DNA of 64,000 bases from Flavobacterium sp. xlx-214 (GTDB lineage Bacteria > Bacteroidota > Bacteroidia > Flavobacteriales > Flavobacteriaceae). The notes below the pieces were generated by a model, which was not told the origin of the DNA, did not search any database, and was given only the letters and a program-made list of their open reading frames with translations. The stretch spans positions 1,178,001-1,242,000 of the forward strand of contig NZ_CP059431.1 of assembly GCF_013874595.1 (NCBI RefSeq). The letters run 5' to 3'. A program made the translations under genes and the position numbers. This document shows positions 12,228 to 21,285 of this stretch, piece by piece (the first letter of the stretch is position 1; each line of letters begins with the position of its first letter).

Positions 12228-12833
12228 ATGAAGTCAATTTCAATTAAAGGACAAGAAAGAGAAAGCGTGGGTAAAGTAGCTACTAAAACTGCACGTAATG
12301 CTGGATTGGTTCCTTGCGTAGTTTACGGAGGAGAACAACCAGTACATTTTACAGCTGAAGAAAAAGCATTCAAAAGCTTAGTGTATACTCCAAACGTACA
12401 CACTGTTGCTATTGATTTAGGTGGTAAAAAAGTTGATGCTATTTTACAAGATATTCAGTTTGATCCAGTATCAGATAAAATCTTACACATCGATTTCTAC
12501 CAATTACACGCTGATAAAGAAATTACAATGGAAGTTCCTGTAAAAGTTATCGGTAACTCTAAAGGTGTTATGGCAGGTGGTGTTTTACGTTTAAACCAAC
12601 GTAAATTAAAAGTACGTGCTTTACCAGCTAACTTACCTGATTTCGTAGAAGCTGATATTACAGACTTAGAAATGGGTAACAAATTGTACATTACTAAAAT
12701 TCCTACAAACAATTTTAGATTGTTACAACCAGAAAACACTGTAGTTGCACAAGTACGTATCTCTCGTGCTGCAATGAAAGCTGCTCAAGAAGCTGCAAAA
12801 GCAGAAAAAGGTGGAGCAAAAAAGAAAAAATAA
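12228..12833 (+). CDS. rplY: 50S ribosomal protein L25 (Ctc type)
   Basis: The 201-residue protein has the L25 domain in about residues 1-93 and the additional Ctc-type beta domain to about residue 180, then an Ala/Lys-rich tail ending KKKK. L25 binds 5S rRNA. It is the long form, as expected outside the enterics. It is downstream of prs in the same transcript. Confidence 0.95.
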   Translation: MKSISIKGQERESVGKVATKTARNAGLVPCVVYGGEQPVHFTAEEKAFKSLVYTPNVHTVAIDLGGKKVDAILQDIQFDPVSDKILHIDFYQLHADKEITMEVPVKVIGNSKGVMAGGVLRLNQRKLKVRALPANLPDFVEADITDLEMGNKLYITKIPTNNFRLLQPENTVVAQVRISRAAMKAAQEAAKAEKGGAKKKK

Positions 12834-12850
12834 TTTCATTATTTTATACA

Positions 12851-12884
12851 GAAAAGCCTCGATTTATTCGAGGCTTTTTTTATG
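12851..12884 (+). terminator. Terminator of prs-rplY
   Basis: AAAAGCCTCGA pairs with TCGAGGCTTTT around a 5-nt loop and is followed by T residues. Confidence 0.9.
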
Positions 12885-12896
12885 GTTTGTTTTTAT

Positions 12897-12987
12897 TTGG
12901 GCAAATCCCTTCGGGTCGGGCTTTACGCCGTCGCTTTTTGCTTTGAAAAAAGCAAAAGAGCTTCACAAGGCTTCAATCCCTTTTGCA
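12897..12987. repeat. Dispersed intergenic repeat, copy 2
   Basis: It matches copy 1 at 4171 in the block CCCTTCGGGTCGGGCTTT and in the terminal TTCAATCCCTT, with the middle diverged. Here the middle forms a hairpin, CTTTTTGCTTT with AAAGCAAAAGAG. It again lies directly after a terminator, between convergent transcripts. Confidence 0.6.
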
Positions 12988-13024
12988 TAAAAAAAGCCAT
13001 TCCAAGTTAAGAATGACTTTTTTG
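12986..13024 (-). terminator. Terminator of the acpP-pyk operon
   Basis: On the minus strand AAGTCATTC pairs with GAATGGCTT (one G-T pair) and is followed by seven T. It lies about 20 nt after the pyk stop. Confidence 0.8.
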
Positions 13025-13043
13025 AAGTATTATTTTAAGTTAG

Positions 13044-14474
13044 TTATTCAATTTCAGAAACCCTAACGGTATTTACCATCCCTTTTTCATTTAAAGGCAT
13101 CGATGCTAAGTTAATCGTATAATCGCCAGCTTGTACATAATTGTTGTTTTTGGCAATTTCATTAATGTCTTCAATAGTAACATCGGTACTTTCGTATTTA
13201 TCATACCAAAAAGCAGTAACGCCCCACAATAAACTTAACTGCGTAAGCATGTGTTTGTTTGAAGTGTATGCCAAAATGTGAGCATTAGGTCGCCATGCTG
13301 ATATTTGAAAAGCTGTATATCCTGAATTGGTTAACGTATTAATTACTTTTGCTTCGATATCATTAGCCATAGTAGCTGCGTGATAACAAATTGATTTTGT
13401 AATAAAACGTTTGGTTTTAATTTTAGGATCGTTTACAGGTAATTTTATTAAATCAGAATCTTCAACACTAGTGATAATCTGTGTCATTTTTTCAATAACT
13501 TGTACAGGATAATTCCCTACTGATGTTTCACCAGAAAGCATTACCGCATCGGCACCATCCATTACAGAGTTAGCAACGTCGTTTACTTCAGCTCTAGTAG
13601 GCGTTAAGCTTGTAATCATGGTTTCCATCATTTGGGTAGCAATAATTACAGGAATACGCGCGTATTTAGCTTTGTGTACTAATTGTTTTTGAATTAAAGG
13701 AACTTCCTGCGCTGGAATTTCTACTCCCAAATCACCACGAGCCACCATTAAACCATCGCAATGCGATACAATTTTATTGATGTTTGCAACCGCTTCAGGT
13801 TTTTCAATTTTTGCAATAATCGGAATTTTATGAGTTCCGTGTTCTTCAATTAACAAACGTAAATCTTCTAAATCTTCGGGTGTTCTTACAAACGATAAAG
13901 CAATCCAATCTACATCTAAAGCAATGGCAAACTTAGCATCTTTAATATCTTTTTCTGTTAAAGCAGGTAAAGACACTTTGGTGTTAGGTAAGTTAACTCC
14001 TTTTTTAGATTTTAAAGGACCGCCTTGTACTACAACCGCTTTTACCTCGTGTTCACCATCAGTTTCAAGTACATTAAAAATCAATTTACCATCATCTAAT
14101 AATATCGATTCTCCAGGATTTACGTCTCTTGGAAAGCTTTTGTACGTCATGTACACTTTTTCTGCTGTTCCTAAAAATTCTTCTTTGGTAGAAAATGTAA
14201 TAACATCGCCTTTCTTTAAAACTACTTCATCCTTCATAACACCTACGCGTAATTTAGGGCCTTGTAAATCGGCTAAAATAGAGGTGTTGTACTTAAATTC
14301 GGCATTAAGTTCGCGTATTATTTTTACTTTGTCTTCAATGTCAAAATAATCAGCATGTGAAAAGTTAATTCTAAAAACATTCACACCAGCTTCAATCATT
14401 TGTTTAATTATTTCTTTGGTGCTACAAGCCGGACCTAAAGTTGCGACTATCTTTGTTTTTTTTCTTGGTAACAT
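13044..14474 (-). CDS. pyk: Pyruvate kinase
   Basis: This enzyme converts PEP and ADP to pyruvate and ATP. The 476-residue protein carries the signature IAKIEKPEAVANI with the catalytic lysine, then GDLGVEIPAQEVP and the MMETMITSLTPTRAEVND stretch. I chose the ATG at 14474 (MLPRKKTKIVATLGPAC). The open frame continues upstream only through a GTG start that would overlap the previous gene. With this start the gap to the IPExxVDY stop is one base, consistent with translational coupling. It is the last gene of the acpP-fabF-rnc operon. Confidence 0.96.
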   Translation of the reverse strand: MLPRKKTKIVATLGPACSTKEIIKQMIEAGVNVFRINFSHADYFDIEDKVKIIRELNAEFKYNTSILADLQGPKLRVGVMKDEVVLKKGDVITFSTKEEFLGTAEKVYMTYKSFPRDVNPGESILLDDGKLIFNVLETDGEHEVKAVVVQGGPLKSKKGVNLPNTKVSLPALTEKDIKDAKFAIALDVDWIALSFVRTPEDLEDLRLLIEEHGTHKIPIIAKIEKPEAVANINKIVSHCDGLMVARGDLGVEIPAQEVPLIQKQLVHKAKYARIPVIIATQMMETMITSLTPTRAEVNDVANSVMDGADAVMLSGETSVGNYPVQVIEKMTQIITSVEDSDLIKLPVNDPKIKTKRFITKSICYHAATMANDIEAKVINTLTNSGYTAFQISAWRPNAHILAYTSNKHMLTQLSLLWGVTAFWYDKYESTDVTIEDINEIAKNNNYVQAGDYTINLASMPLNEKGMVNTVRVSEIE

Positions 14475-14475
14475 A

Positions 14476-14997
14476 TTAAAATAGTATATTTTTTTTTGAT
14501 TTTGCACTCAACGATTCAATATCTACTACAAAATACATTGAGATGTTTTTAATTTTATTTAATTGATTTTCAATTTCATCCATCTGAAAAAAATCATCCG
14601 CATTTTCAATTTGAAGAAAATAATCGATGGTTTTCCACTCAGGTACTAAATATTCTGTTGTTGAGAATAAATCGTTAGGATCAACAAATAAAGATTCTTT
14701 TTTATCTAACTGACTAATGGAATAATTTGACTTGTTTTCAATAAGCCTCCAATTAAGATGATTTTTACAATCTTCATATAAAAAATGCCTCAAATAAGTT
14801 ACTCCGTTTTCAGAAGTTAAGGTAATTTCTGGATGAACTTTTTGAAATTGAATGTTTAGATTTTTGTTTAGATGATATGCCATTTTGTAATCGGGCATGT
14901 TAGATTGGATAGCAATTAAAAGGATTTCTTCATAATCAGTATCATCATAATCTAATTTATGAAGGATTTCGTTTGTATTTTTCTTAATTGGTACCAT
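14476..14997 (-). CDS. IPExxVDY family protein
   Basis: The 173-residue protein contains VPEWKTIDYFLQI, which matches the motif this Bacteroidota-restricted family is named for. Function is unknown. It is predicted cytoplasmic, with no signal or membrane segment. It lies between rnc and pyk, the same arrangement I associate with other flavobacteria, and is only one base from pyk. Confidence 0.85.
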   Translation of the reverse strand: MVPIKKNTNEILHKLDYDDTDYEEILLIAIQSNMPDYKMAYHLNKNLNIQFQKVHPEITLTSENGVTYLRHFLYEDCKNHLNWRLIENKSNYSISQLDKKESLFVDPNDLFSTTEYLVPEWKTIDYFLQIENADDFFQMDEIENQLNKIKNISMYFVVDIESLSAKSKKNILF

Positions 14998-15053
14998 CTA
15001 TCATCAAAAATACAAAAATAAAAGCGCATTATGCGCTGAAAATGAATATTTAA

Positions 15054-15806
15054 TTATTTTTTAATGTGGCTTTGCATTTGTGATTGCAGTGCAAAAAAAG
15101 CGCGTTGTGCTGCTTTTTCTTCGGCTTTCTTTTTGCTTGTGGCGCGTGCTCTTGCAATAACACTTTCATTGAAGTACAATTTTACATAAAAATGCTTAAT
15201 ATTGTCTTTGCCGTTATCGTCTTGTGTATCAAACTTAAACGTTTTTTTATGTTTCTGGCAATATTCAATAAACAAACTTTTGTAGCTGGCAATTTTGTTT
15301 TCTAAGTAATCTAAATCCTTAATTTCAATAAGAATATTTTTATAGATAAACTTTTCACAAGCCGTAAAACCTTTGTCCATATAAATGGCGCCAATTAAGG
15401 CTTCTAGTAAATTACCATTGATGTTATCGCCAAATTGCGATATAGCTGCTTTGGTTTGTACCCAATTGGTTAATTGAAGTTTTTTGCCAATACTGTTTAA
15501 GTGTGATCTGCTAACTAACTTAGAACGCATTTGGGTTAAGTAACCCTCGTCTCCTTTTGGAGCATTTTTATACAGATAAGCTGCAATTACAGATCCTAAA
15601 ATGGCATCGCCTAAAAACTCTAATCGTTCATAGTTGATAGGTTGCTTATTCTCATTGAGTTTATTTAACGATCGATGCGTGAATGCTGTTTCAAAATAAA
15701 CAATATTTCTAGGCTTATACGAAATGATTTGTGTAATAGTAGAATAAAAAATCCCGCTATTATTTATAGGGGATTTTTTATGCCATATGTTACGAAACCA
15801 TTTCAT
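15054..15806 (-). CDS. rnc: Ribonuclease III
   Basis: RNase III cleaves double-stranded RNA, including the rRNA precursor stems seen in this window. The signature YERLEFLGDAILG has E60, E63 and D67, and a second acidic motif NLLEALIGAIYMDKGF follows. A C-terminal double-stranded RNA binding domain covers about residues 176-247. Length of 250 residues is normal. The gene begins 4 nt after fabF ends, an operon order found in several phyla. Confidence 0.95.
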   Translation of the reverse strand: MKWFRNIWHKKSPINNSGIFYSTITQIISYKPRNIVYFETAFTHRSLNKLNENKQPINYERLEFLGDAILGSVIAAYLYKNAPKGDEGYLTQMRSKLVSRSHLNSIGKKLQLTNWVQTKAAISQFGDNINGNLLEALIGAIYMDKGFTACEKFIYKNILIEIKDLDYLENKIASYKSLFIEYCQKHKKTFKFDTQDDNGKDNIKHFYVKLYFNESVIARARATSKKKAEEKAAQRAFFALQSQMQSHIKK

Positions 15807-15810
15807 TTAA

Positions 15811-17064
15811 TTAGGCTTCTAATTTTTTTACCAAAACACAGGCGTTATGACCACCAAAGCCAAAAGTGTTACTCATAAGTACTTTAGCATCGCGTTTTTG
15901 CGCTTTGTTGAAGGTAAAGTTTAACTTAGGATCAATATTTTCATCATCTGTAAAATGATTGATGGTTGGCGGAATCATACCGTGTTGTAATGCTAAAATA
16001 CATGAAATTGCTTCAATAGCACCAGTAGCACCTAATAAATGCCCTGTCATTGATTTGGTTGAATTCAAATTCATAGTATACGCATGCTCACCAAAAACTT
16101 CTAAAATAGCTTTTGATTCTGCAATATCTCCAAGTGGAGTAGATGTACCGTGCATGTTAACACCGTCAACGTCTGTTGGTTTTAAACCAGCATCTCTTAA
16201 ACAGTTTAACATTACGTTTTTAGCACCTAAACCTTCTGGGTGTGGAGCTGTAATATGATGTGCATCTGCAGACATACCACCGCCACCTATTTCGCAGTAT
16301 ATTTTTGCGCCACGCGCTACCGCATGTTCGTATTCTTCTAAAACCAAAGCACCGGCACCTTCGCCTAAAACAAAACCATCACGGTCTTTGTCAGTAGGTC
16401 TAGAAGCAGTTGCAGGATCGTCGTTTCTTGTAGATAAAGCATGCATTGCGTTAAAACCACCAATACCTGCAATGGTAACAGCAGCTTCAGATCCACCTGT
16501 AACAATAACATCAGCTTGCCCTAAACGAATGTAGTTAAAAGCATCAATAATTGCATTGGTTGACGAAGCACAAGCCGAAACTGTTGTAAAGTTTGGGCCA
16601 CGTAAGCCGTATTTCATAGAAATTAATCCACCTGCAATGTCAGCAATCATTTTAGGAATAAAGAATGGGTTGAATTTTGGTACACCATTTCCTTGGTTAA
16701 AATTAGTAACCTCGTCTTGAAATGTTTGTAAACCACCAATTCCTGAACCCCAAATAACACCTGCACGGTCTAAATTCAAAGTGTCAAAGTTAAATTTAGC
16801 ATCTTCCATAGCCTCAGTAGCAGTAACCATTGCATACTGAGTGTATTTATCCATTTTTCGAGCTTCTTTTCTGTCGATAAAATCTTCTACATTAAAACCT
16901 TTAACCTCACAAGCAAATTGTGTTTTAAAGTTAGTAGCGTCAAAATAAGTTATTGGCGCAGCACCACTTACTCCGTTCATAAGACCATTCCAAAATTCTG
17001 AAATATTATTTCCAATAGGAGTTAAGGCGCCTAATCCAGTAACAACAACTCGCTTTAAATTCAT
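15811..17064 (-). CDS. fabF: Beta-ketoacyl-ACP synthase II
   Basis: This enzyme elongates fatty acids by condensing malonyl-ACP with acyl-ACP. The Cys-His-His triad is C165 (VSACASS), H305 (MHGTSTPLGD) and H342 (KSMTGHLLGATGA). Length of 417 residues is normal. It follows acpP by 163 nt, a gap that contains two hairpins, and precedes rnc by 4 nt. Confidence 0.97.
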   Translation of the reverse strand: MNLKRVVVTGLGALTPIGNNISEFWNGLMNGVSGAAPITYFDATNFKTQFACEVKGFNVEDFIDRKEARKMDKYTQYAMVTATEAMEDAKFNFDTLNLDRAGVIWGSGIGGLQTFQDEVTNFNQGNGVPKFNPFFIPKMIADIAGGLISMKYGLRGPNFTTVSACASSTNAIIDAFNYIRLGQADVIVTGGSEAAVTIAGIGGFNAMHALSTRNDDPATASRPTDKDRDGFVLGEGAGALVLEEYEHAVARGAKIYCEIGGGGMSADAHHITAPHPEGLGAKNVMLNCLRDAGLKPTDVDGVNMHGTSTPLGDIAESKAILEVFGEHAYTMNLNSTKSMTGHLLGATGAIEAISCILALQHGMIPPTINHFTDDENIDPKLNFTFNKAQKRDAKVLMSNTFGFGGHNACVLVKKLEA

Positions 17065-17093
17065 AATAATTTATGTATTAATTAAAAAAACAA

Positions 17094-17126
17094 AACCCAA
17101 GTTTCATGAAAAGGGAAACATTGGGT
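17094..17126 (-). other. Second hairpin in the acpP-fabF gap
   Basis: AACCCAA and GTTTC pair with GAAAC and TTGGGTT, with one mismatch. No long T-run follows on the minus strand. It may tune read-through from acpP into fabF. Confidence 0.45.
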
Positions 17127-17189
17127 TGCTATAATTTAATAGATTTTGTAATCTAAATTCTTAACTTAAAAAGAAAATAAATAATAACA

Positions 17190-17214
17190 CCTACGCAATT
17201 TAAAACTGCGTAGG
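17190..17214 (-). other. First hairpin in the acpP-fabF gap
   Basis: CCTACGCA pairs perfectly with TGCGTAGG around a 9-nt loop, 14 nt after the acpP stop. It could be a partial terminator or a 3'-end stabiliser, letting the very abundant acyl carrier protein be made in excess over FabF. Confidence 0.5.
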
Positions 17215-17227
17215 ATGTATTAAGTTA

Positions 17228-17464
17228 TTATTTTTTAGCCTCTTCGATGTAAGAGATAGCTTGACCAACTGTAGCAATGTTTTCAGCTTGATCGTCTGGG
17301 ATTTGAATGTCAAATTCTTTTTCAAACTCCATGATCAACTCAACAGTGTCTAATGAATCAGCTCCTAAATCATTTGTGAAGCTTGCTTCTGCTACAACTT
17401 CGTTCTCGTCAACTCCTAATTTGTCAACGATAATTGCTTTTACTCTTGATGCAATGTCTGACAT
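17228..17464 (-). CDS. acpP: Acyl carrier protein
   Basis: The 78-residue acidic protein has the 4'-phosphopantetheine attachment site [13 protein letters not shown] with S37. It carries growing acyl chains in fatty acid synthesis. It is the first gene of the acpP-fabF-rnc-IPExxVDY-pyk operon. A -7-like TATTTTTG lies on the minus strand at 17499-17506. Confidence 0.97.
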   Translation of the reverse strand: MSDIASRVKAIIVDKLGVDENEVVAEASFTNDLGADSLDTVELIMEFEKEFDIQIPDDQAENIATVGQAISYIEEAKK

Positions 17465-17498
17465 AGTTTTTTCTATTTTTTAAGTTTAATTGTTGTGG

Positions 17499-17506
17499 CA
17501 AAAATA
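17499..17506 (-). promoter_or_regulatory. Probable -7 element of the acpP operon
   Basis: TATTTTTG on the minus strand fits TAnnTTTG and lies 35 nt upstream of the acpP start. No clear -33 TTG was found at the right distance. Confidence 0.45.
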
Positions 17507-17654
17507 GGAAACTTTCCCATATTACCACCTATTTAATTGTTTTTGTAAATGCGAAGTTAAAAAAATAATTTTTAAATGGATATTTTTTTCGAATTTTGTG
17601 GCATTAAATATTCATTAAGATTTTTATAGGTCACTATAATTTTGAGCTAATTGT

Positions 17655-18218
17655 ATGAAAAACATTGTTTTACTAGCTTCTGGATCGGGAAGTAACGCGG
17701 AAAATATTATTCAGTATTTTAAAGATAAAGAATATCCTTGTCAATTTTACATCATCACCAATAAAAAAGATGCTTTTGTTTTAGAGAGAGCCAAAAAAAT
17801 GAATGTTCCAGCAGAGGTTATTACTAAAAAGCAAAACGATGAAGGTGTTTTGTACAATAGATTACAAGAATTAAAACCCGATTTAATTGTACTGGCGGGT
17901 TATTTATTGCTGTTTCCTGCAGAGATTGTTCAACAATTTCCGAACAGAATTATTAACATTCACCCAGCTTTGTTACCTAAATTTGGAGGTAAAGGGATGT
18001 ACGGAAATTATGTACACGAGGCTGTTGTGGCAAATAAAGAAACCGAAACAGGCATTACCATTCATTATGTAAGCGAGCAATATGATGAGGGAGCTATTAT
18101 TTTTCAGGCAAAAACAAAAGTTGATGAGAACGATTCAGCAGACGATGTAGCTGCAAAAGTACACGCTTTAGAATACAAGCATTTTCCTATAGTAATAGAG
18201 CAGCTTTTGAACGAATAA
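17655..18218 (+). CDS. purN: Phosphoribosylglycinamide formyltransferase
   Basis: PurN transfers a formyl group from 10-formyl-THF to GAR in purine synthesis. The N-terminal loop GSGSNAENI binds GAR. The catalytic residues are visible as N101, H103 (NIHPALLPKF) and D144 (SEQYDEGAI). Length of 187 residues is normal. It is divergent from acpP. TAATTTTG at 17637-17644 is a possible -7 box, giving a very short leader. Confidence 0.96.
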   Translation: MKNIVLLASGSGSNAENIIQYFKDKEYPCQFYIITNKKDAFVLERAKKMNVPAEVITKKQNDEGVLYNRLQELKPDLIVLAGYLLLFPAEIVQQFPNRIINIHPALLPKFGGKGMYGNYVHEAVVANKETETGITIHYVSEQYDEGAIIFQAKTKVDENDSADDVAAKVHALEYKHFPIVIEQLLNE

Positions 18219-18233
18219 CCTTAAAAAGATACA

Positions 18234-18268
18234 GATGCCTCAACGTTTATACCGGTTGAGGCATTTTC
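18234..18268 (+). terminator. Terminator of purN
   Basis: ATGCCTCAAC pairs with GTTGAGGCAT around an 11-nt loop, followed by a short T-run. Confidence 0.75.
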
Positions 18269-18322
18269 ATATAAACGTTTTTCTTTGTAAAAAATATCGC
18301 GTTGTAAGGTAAATGCAAAAGC

Positions 18323-18739
18323 CTAAAATTGTACTATTTCTGGTAATTGCGCTGCGTTTTCTATAAAAAATAAACTGTTTTTTGTTTGTTTAACACGTAT
18401 CCATTTTTTATCACCTTTTTTACGAACAGCTATTTTGCCTACCGCAGGAATTTTCATTTCATACGTTTCTTTGTTCACAATAAGTTGTTCGTTGTTAAAA
18501 AAGCCAATTTCCTTACTCGAATCGTTTACGTTACTAAAAATATAGCCATCTTGTAAAGTGAAATCCTTGTGTAGGGTTTTGTTTTCTAAAAAATCGTACT
18601 CTGCTATAATGTCAAAATCAATCCATAATCGTGCTATTTTGTTCACATAATTATAATCGTAGTTGTAAGAAACATTTTGCGCGTTAGTTGTTAAGCACAT
18701 TAGTAAAATTATAAAAGTAGGTAGTATTTGTTTTAGCAT
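18323..18739 (-). CDS. Exported protein of unknown function
   Basis: The 138-residue protein starts with a signal peptide (MLKQILPTFIILLMCLTTNAQ). The mature part is beta-rich with charged loops (VRKKGDKKWIRVKQTKNS) and has no cysteine or recognised motif. It lies 43 nt downstream of another exported unknown protein on the same strand, so they may form an operon. No family recognised. Confidence 0.6.
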   Translation of the reverse strand: MLKQILPTFIILLMCLTTNAQNVSYNYDYNYVNKIARLWIDFDIIAEYDFLENKTLHKDFTLQDGYIFSNVNDSSKEIGFFNNEQLIVNKETYEMKIPAVGKIAVRKKGDKKWIRVKQTKNSLFFIENAAQLPEIVQF

Positions 18740-18782
18740 AATAATTGTTTTTTATAATAATTACAAAATAAATGCCAAAATA

Positions 18783-19748
18783 TTAGTTCGGTTTTATTGC
18801 GTTGCCATTAATATCTAATACAAAATGTTCACCGTTTTGTGTAGCAAGAAAATAAATATTTGCCTTATTTCTGTTTTTTGGATTACTTGTGCTAATTTCT
18901 TCAGATGAAGTATAAACAATGTCGTATATTTTATATTTTTCTTGTGGTTTAATCAGCCATTGTAAAGTAGTTAAGTCTATTACCCCTGAGTTGGTTATAT
19001 TTTCCTTGTTTTCAGTAATATTGTTTTGAACAGAATATCCAAAAGAATTATTAAAAGGGTATCTAATTAATTCACCATAAAAAAAATGCTCTCCTCGAAG
19101 TGTTATAAATCCTTGCTTACCATTAAAATCTTCAATATATAATAAATTTTCATTTTCATAAAGATAAGGTAAAAGTTTAATATCTTTAAAAACAAAGCCA
19201 CTTTGTGCTTGCCCTTTTTGATTAATTAGTACATGTTCACCGATTAGATTTTCTCCTATTCTCCGTATTATAGCAAAATATTCGTTGTTGTGTTTTATGG
19301 CTTTTGAAATATTTGACATGTCGTCAGAGTTGTGTTTGTATTTTTTTGAGTAGGCTGTCATTGTTCCGTTTTCGTCAACTTCAAAACCAAGACCTTCAAT
19401 TGTTGGAAGAGATGCCCTACTTGGGCTTTCTCTGTCAATAAAATTTACCTCTTGAATATTAAAATTATTAGCAACTTCAATACTTGTACAGTTGTTATTT
19501 GGATAAACTAAAAGACTAGGGTGAAATGTTGATCTCGATTCCATGAATGGATTTGTAATGATCTTTTTAGATTTAACATCCATCAAACTCCATTTTTTAC
19601 CGTCAGTAGAATATGGTACTAAATCTGTTGGAGGATAGTTTTTAATTTTATTAATAATTTCAGTTTGTACGAATTTTTTACAATCAATTTCTTGTGCATG
19701 TGAATAAAATGTAAATGTGCAAAATAGCAATGGTATTATTTTTTTCAT
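18783..19748 (-). CDS. Exported protein, possibly WG-repeat-like
   Basis: I start it at the ATG at 19748, which gives a signal peptide (MKKIIPLLFCTFTFYSHAQ); the 321-residue length follows from that. Upstream codons up to 19778 lack support. The body alternates short segments such as GKKWSLMDVKSKKII and NGKQGFITLRGEHFFYG that resemble WG beta-hairpin repeats, though they are weak. Function unknown. It is transcribed divergently from rnhA. Confidence 0.55.
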   Translation of the reverse strand: MKKIIPLLFCTFTFYSHAQEIDCKKFVQTEIINKIKNYPPTDLVPYSTDGKKWSLMDVKSKKIITNPFMESRSTFHPSLLVYPNNNCTSIEVANNFNIQEVNFIDRESPSRASLPTIEGLGFEVDENGTMTAYSKKYKHNSDDMSNISKAIKHNNEYFAIIRRIGENLIGEHVLINQKGQAQSGFVFKDIKLLPYLYENENLLYIEDFNGKQGFITLRGEHFFYGELIRYPFNNSFGYSVQNNITENKENITNSGVIDLTTLQWLIKPQEKYKIYDIVYTSSEEISTSNPKNRNKANIYFLATQNGEHFVLDINGNAIKPN

Positions 19749-19810
19749 TTCTAATCTTTTTATTTTATAAGTATTCAAAACTAATAAAAAAAAATGCCAA
19801 AATAGAATTG

Positions 19811-19818
19811 TATTTTTG
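19811..19818 (+). promoter_or_regulatory. -7 promoter element of rnhA
   Basis: TATTTTTG fits the consensus. It overlaps the first in-frame start codon at 19816, so translation must begin downstream at 19834. Confidence 0.55.
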
Positions 19819-19833
19819 CTTAAATTAAACTTT

Positions 19834-20304
19834 ATGCAACCCGAAATTCTTTTATATACCGATGGATCTTCTCGTGGTAATCCTGGACCGGGAGGTTATG
19901 GAGTGATACTTCACTTAAATAATACCAAACATTTTAAAGAATTATCAAAGGGATATCGTAAAACAACTAATAATCGAATGGAATTGTTAGCCGTAATTGT
20001 AGGGTTAGAAGCGTTAACAAAAGATAATTTAACTGTTTTGGTGGTGTCTGATTCAAAATACGTAGTAGATTCTGTTTCTAAAGGCTGGGTTTTTGGTTGG
20101 GAGAAAAAAGGATTTGCAGGGAAAAAAAATCCCGATTTATGGCAACGTTTTTTAAAGATTTATAGAAAACACCAAGTGAAATTTCAATGGATTAAAGGGC
20201 ATAACAACCATCCGATGAACGAACGTTGTGACGTACTGGCTGTAGAAGCTTCAAAAAATGCCAAGCTTTTAATTGATGAGTGGTACGAAAAAAACGAAGC
20301 TTAA
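19834..20304 (+). CDS. rnhA: Ribonuclease HI
   Basis: RNase HI removes the RNA strand of RNA-DNA hybrids. Counting from the ATG at 19834, the catalytic residues are D10 (YTDGSSRGNPGPGG), E50 (NNRMELLAV), D73 (VSDSKYVVDS) and D133 (NERCDVLA), with H123 (KGHNNHP). Length of 156 residues is close to that of E. coli RNase HI. I rejected the frame start at 19816 because the promoter -7 box covers it. Confidence 0.95.
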   Translation: MQPEILLYTDGSSRGNPGPGGYGVILHLNNTKHFKELSKGYRKTTNNRMELLAVIVGLEALTKDNLTVLVVSDSKYVVDSVSKGWVFGWEKKGFAGKKNPDLWQRFLKIYRKHQVKFQWIKGHNNHPMNERCDVLAVEASKNAKLLIDEWYEKNEA

Positions 20305-20356
20305 CTTTTTTTATTATATTTATACTGAAGTTTAAATCGCCACAAAGCACTAATCT

Positions 20357-20364
20357 TAGATTTG
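20357..20364 (+). promoter_or_regulatory. -7 element of the 136-residue unknown gene
   Basis: TAGATTTG matches TAnnTTTG, 28 nt before the start codon at 20392. Confidence 0.45.
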
Positions 20365-20391
20365 CTTAAAAAGGCATAAAACAAATAAGCT

Positions 20392-20802
20392 ATGAGTTAC
20401 GATTTGATGGTTTTTGAAAAAACAGCTGCTCCAAAAAGCAAGAAAGAGTTTATGGAATGGTATGATAAACAAACAGAATGGGAAGAAGAACATAATTATG
20501 ACGATCCAGTAGTTTCGTCTGCTGATTTGAGGAATTGGTTTATGGATATGATTACTAAATTTCCTCAAATGAATGGACCGTATGCTCCTAGTGATGATGA
20601 ATTAGACAATATGGAAAACGATTCCTATGTTACTGATTATTCTGTAGGTAAAGAAGTGATATACGCTGCATTTGCTTGGTCGTTGGCTGAGGAAGCCTTT
20701 GAAACAATGAAAGAATTGGCAATAAAGCATCATGTTGGTTTTTTCAATGTAAGTTCAAGCAACGGCGAAATCATTTTTCCTAATGGCGAAGTTTTGAAAT
20801 AG
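20392..20802 (+). CDS. Soluble acidic protein of unknown function
   Basis: The 136-residue protein begins MSYDLMVFEKTAAPKSKKEF and is acidic, with several W and D/E clusters. It has no signal peptide. Short proteins beginning MSYDLMVF are, to my recollection, scattered in many bacteria and sometimes sit near toxin or immunity genes. Nothing here supports such a role. It has its own promoter. The neighbour downstream is a small membrane protein 92 nt away. Confidence 0.65.
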   Translation: MSYDLMVFEKTAAPKSKKEFMEWYDKQTEWEEEHNYDDPVVSSADLRNWFMDMITKFPQMNGPYAPSDDELDNMENDSYVTDYSVGKEVIYAAFAWSLAEEAFETMKELAIKHHVGFFNVSSSNGEIIFPNGEVLK

Positions 20803-20894
20803 AAACATTTGCGTTTCCTCGTTAAGAAAACTCCAAAGTAAGCAAAGCGTAATTTTTTTGGTTATATTTATGCAGTCATTAAAAAGCAAATTGT

Positions 20895-21185
20895 ATGAAT
20901 AAAGTTAAAGTGTTGGCAGTTTTATCAACCATTCTTTTGTGTTATTGGTTGGTTACTAAAGTAGTTGATCTTTATGCTTTACATCCCGTTTTTGGGGCAG
21001 TATATGAGTTAACATCGCTTATTGTTTTGTTAGCAACTTTTGTTTTGCCTATTGTTACCCTTGTGTTTTTAATGAAAAGCAGTGTTTTAGAACGCAAAAA
21101 ATACATTTTGCCATTAATTATTAATTTGATTACTATTTTAGTAATGATTTTTTTTCCCTTTTTGTATACAGCAAATCAAAATTAA
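20895..21185 (+). CDS. Small membrane protein of unknown function
   Basis: The 96-residue protein has three predicted membrane segments, near residues 6-24, 34-60 and 72-92, with a basic loop (ERKKY) before the last. No family recognised. It lies between an unknown soluble protein and the PfkB kinase gene. Confidence 0.65.
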   Translation: MNKVKVLAVLSTILLCYWLVTKVVDLYALHPVFGAVYELTSLIVLLATFVLPIVTLVFLMKSSVLERKKYILPLIINLITILVMIFFPFLYTANQN

Positions 21186-21231
21186 TTGGCTAAAGAGATA
21201 ATTAATCTATGTTAAGGAATAAAAAACGTGC

Positions 21232-21262
21232 TTGTATATTATTTGCTTTCCTATTATCTTTG
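21232..21262 (+). promoter_or_regulatory. Promoter of the PfkB kinase gene
   Basis: TTG at 21232-21234 and TATCTTTG at 21255-21262 are separated by 20 nt. The transcript would start about 15 nt before the ATG at 21286, which rules out the start at 21232. Confidence 0.6.
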
Positions 21263-21285
21263 CGTCTTCATTTATAAATAACTAT

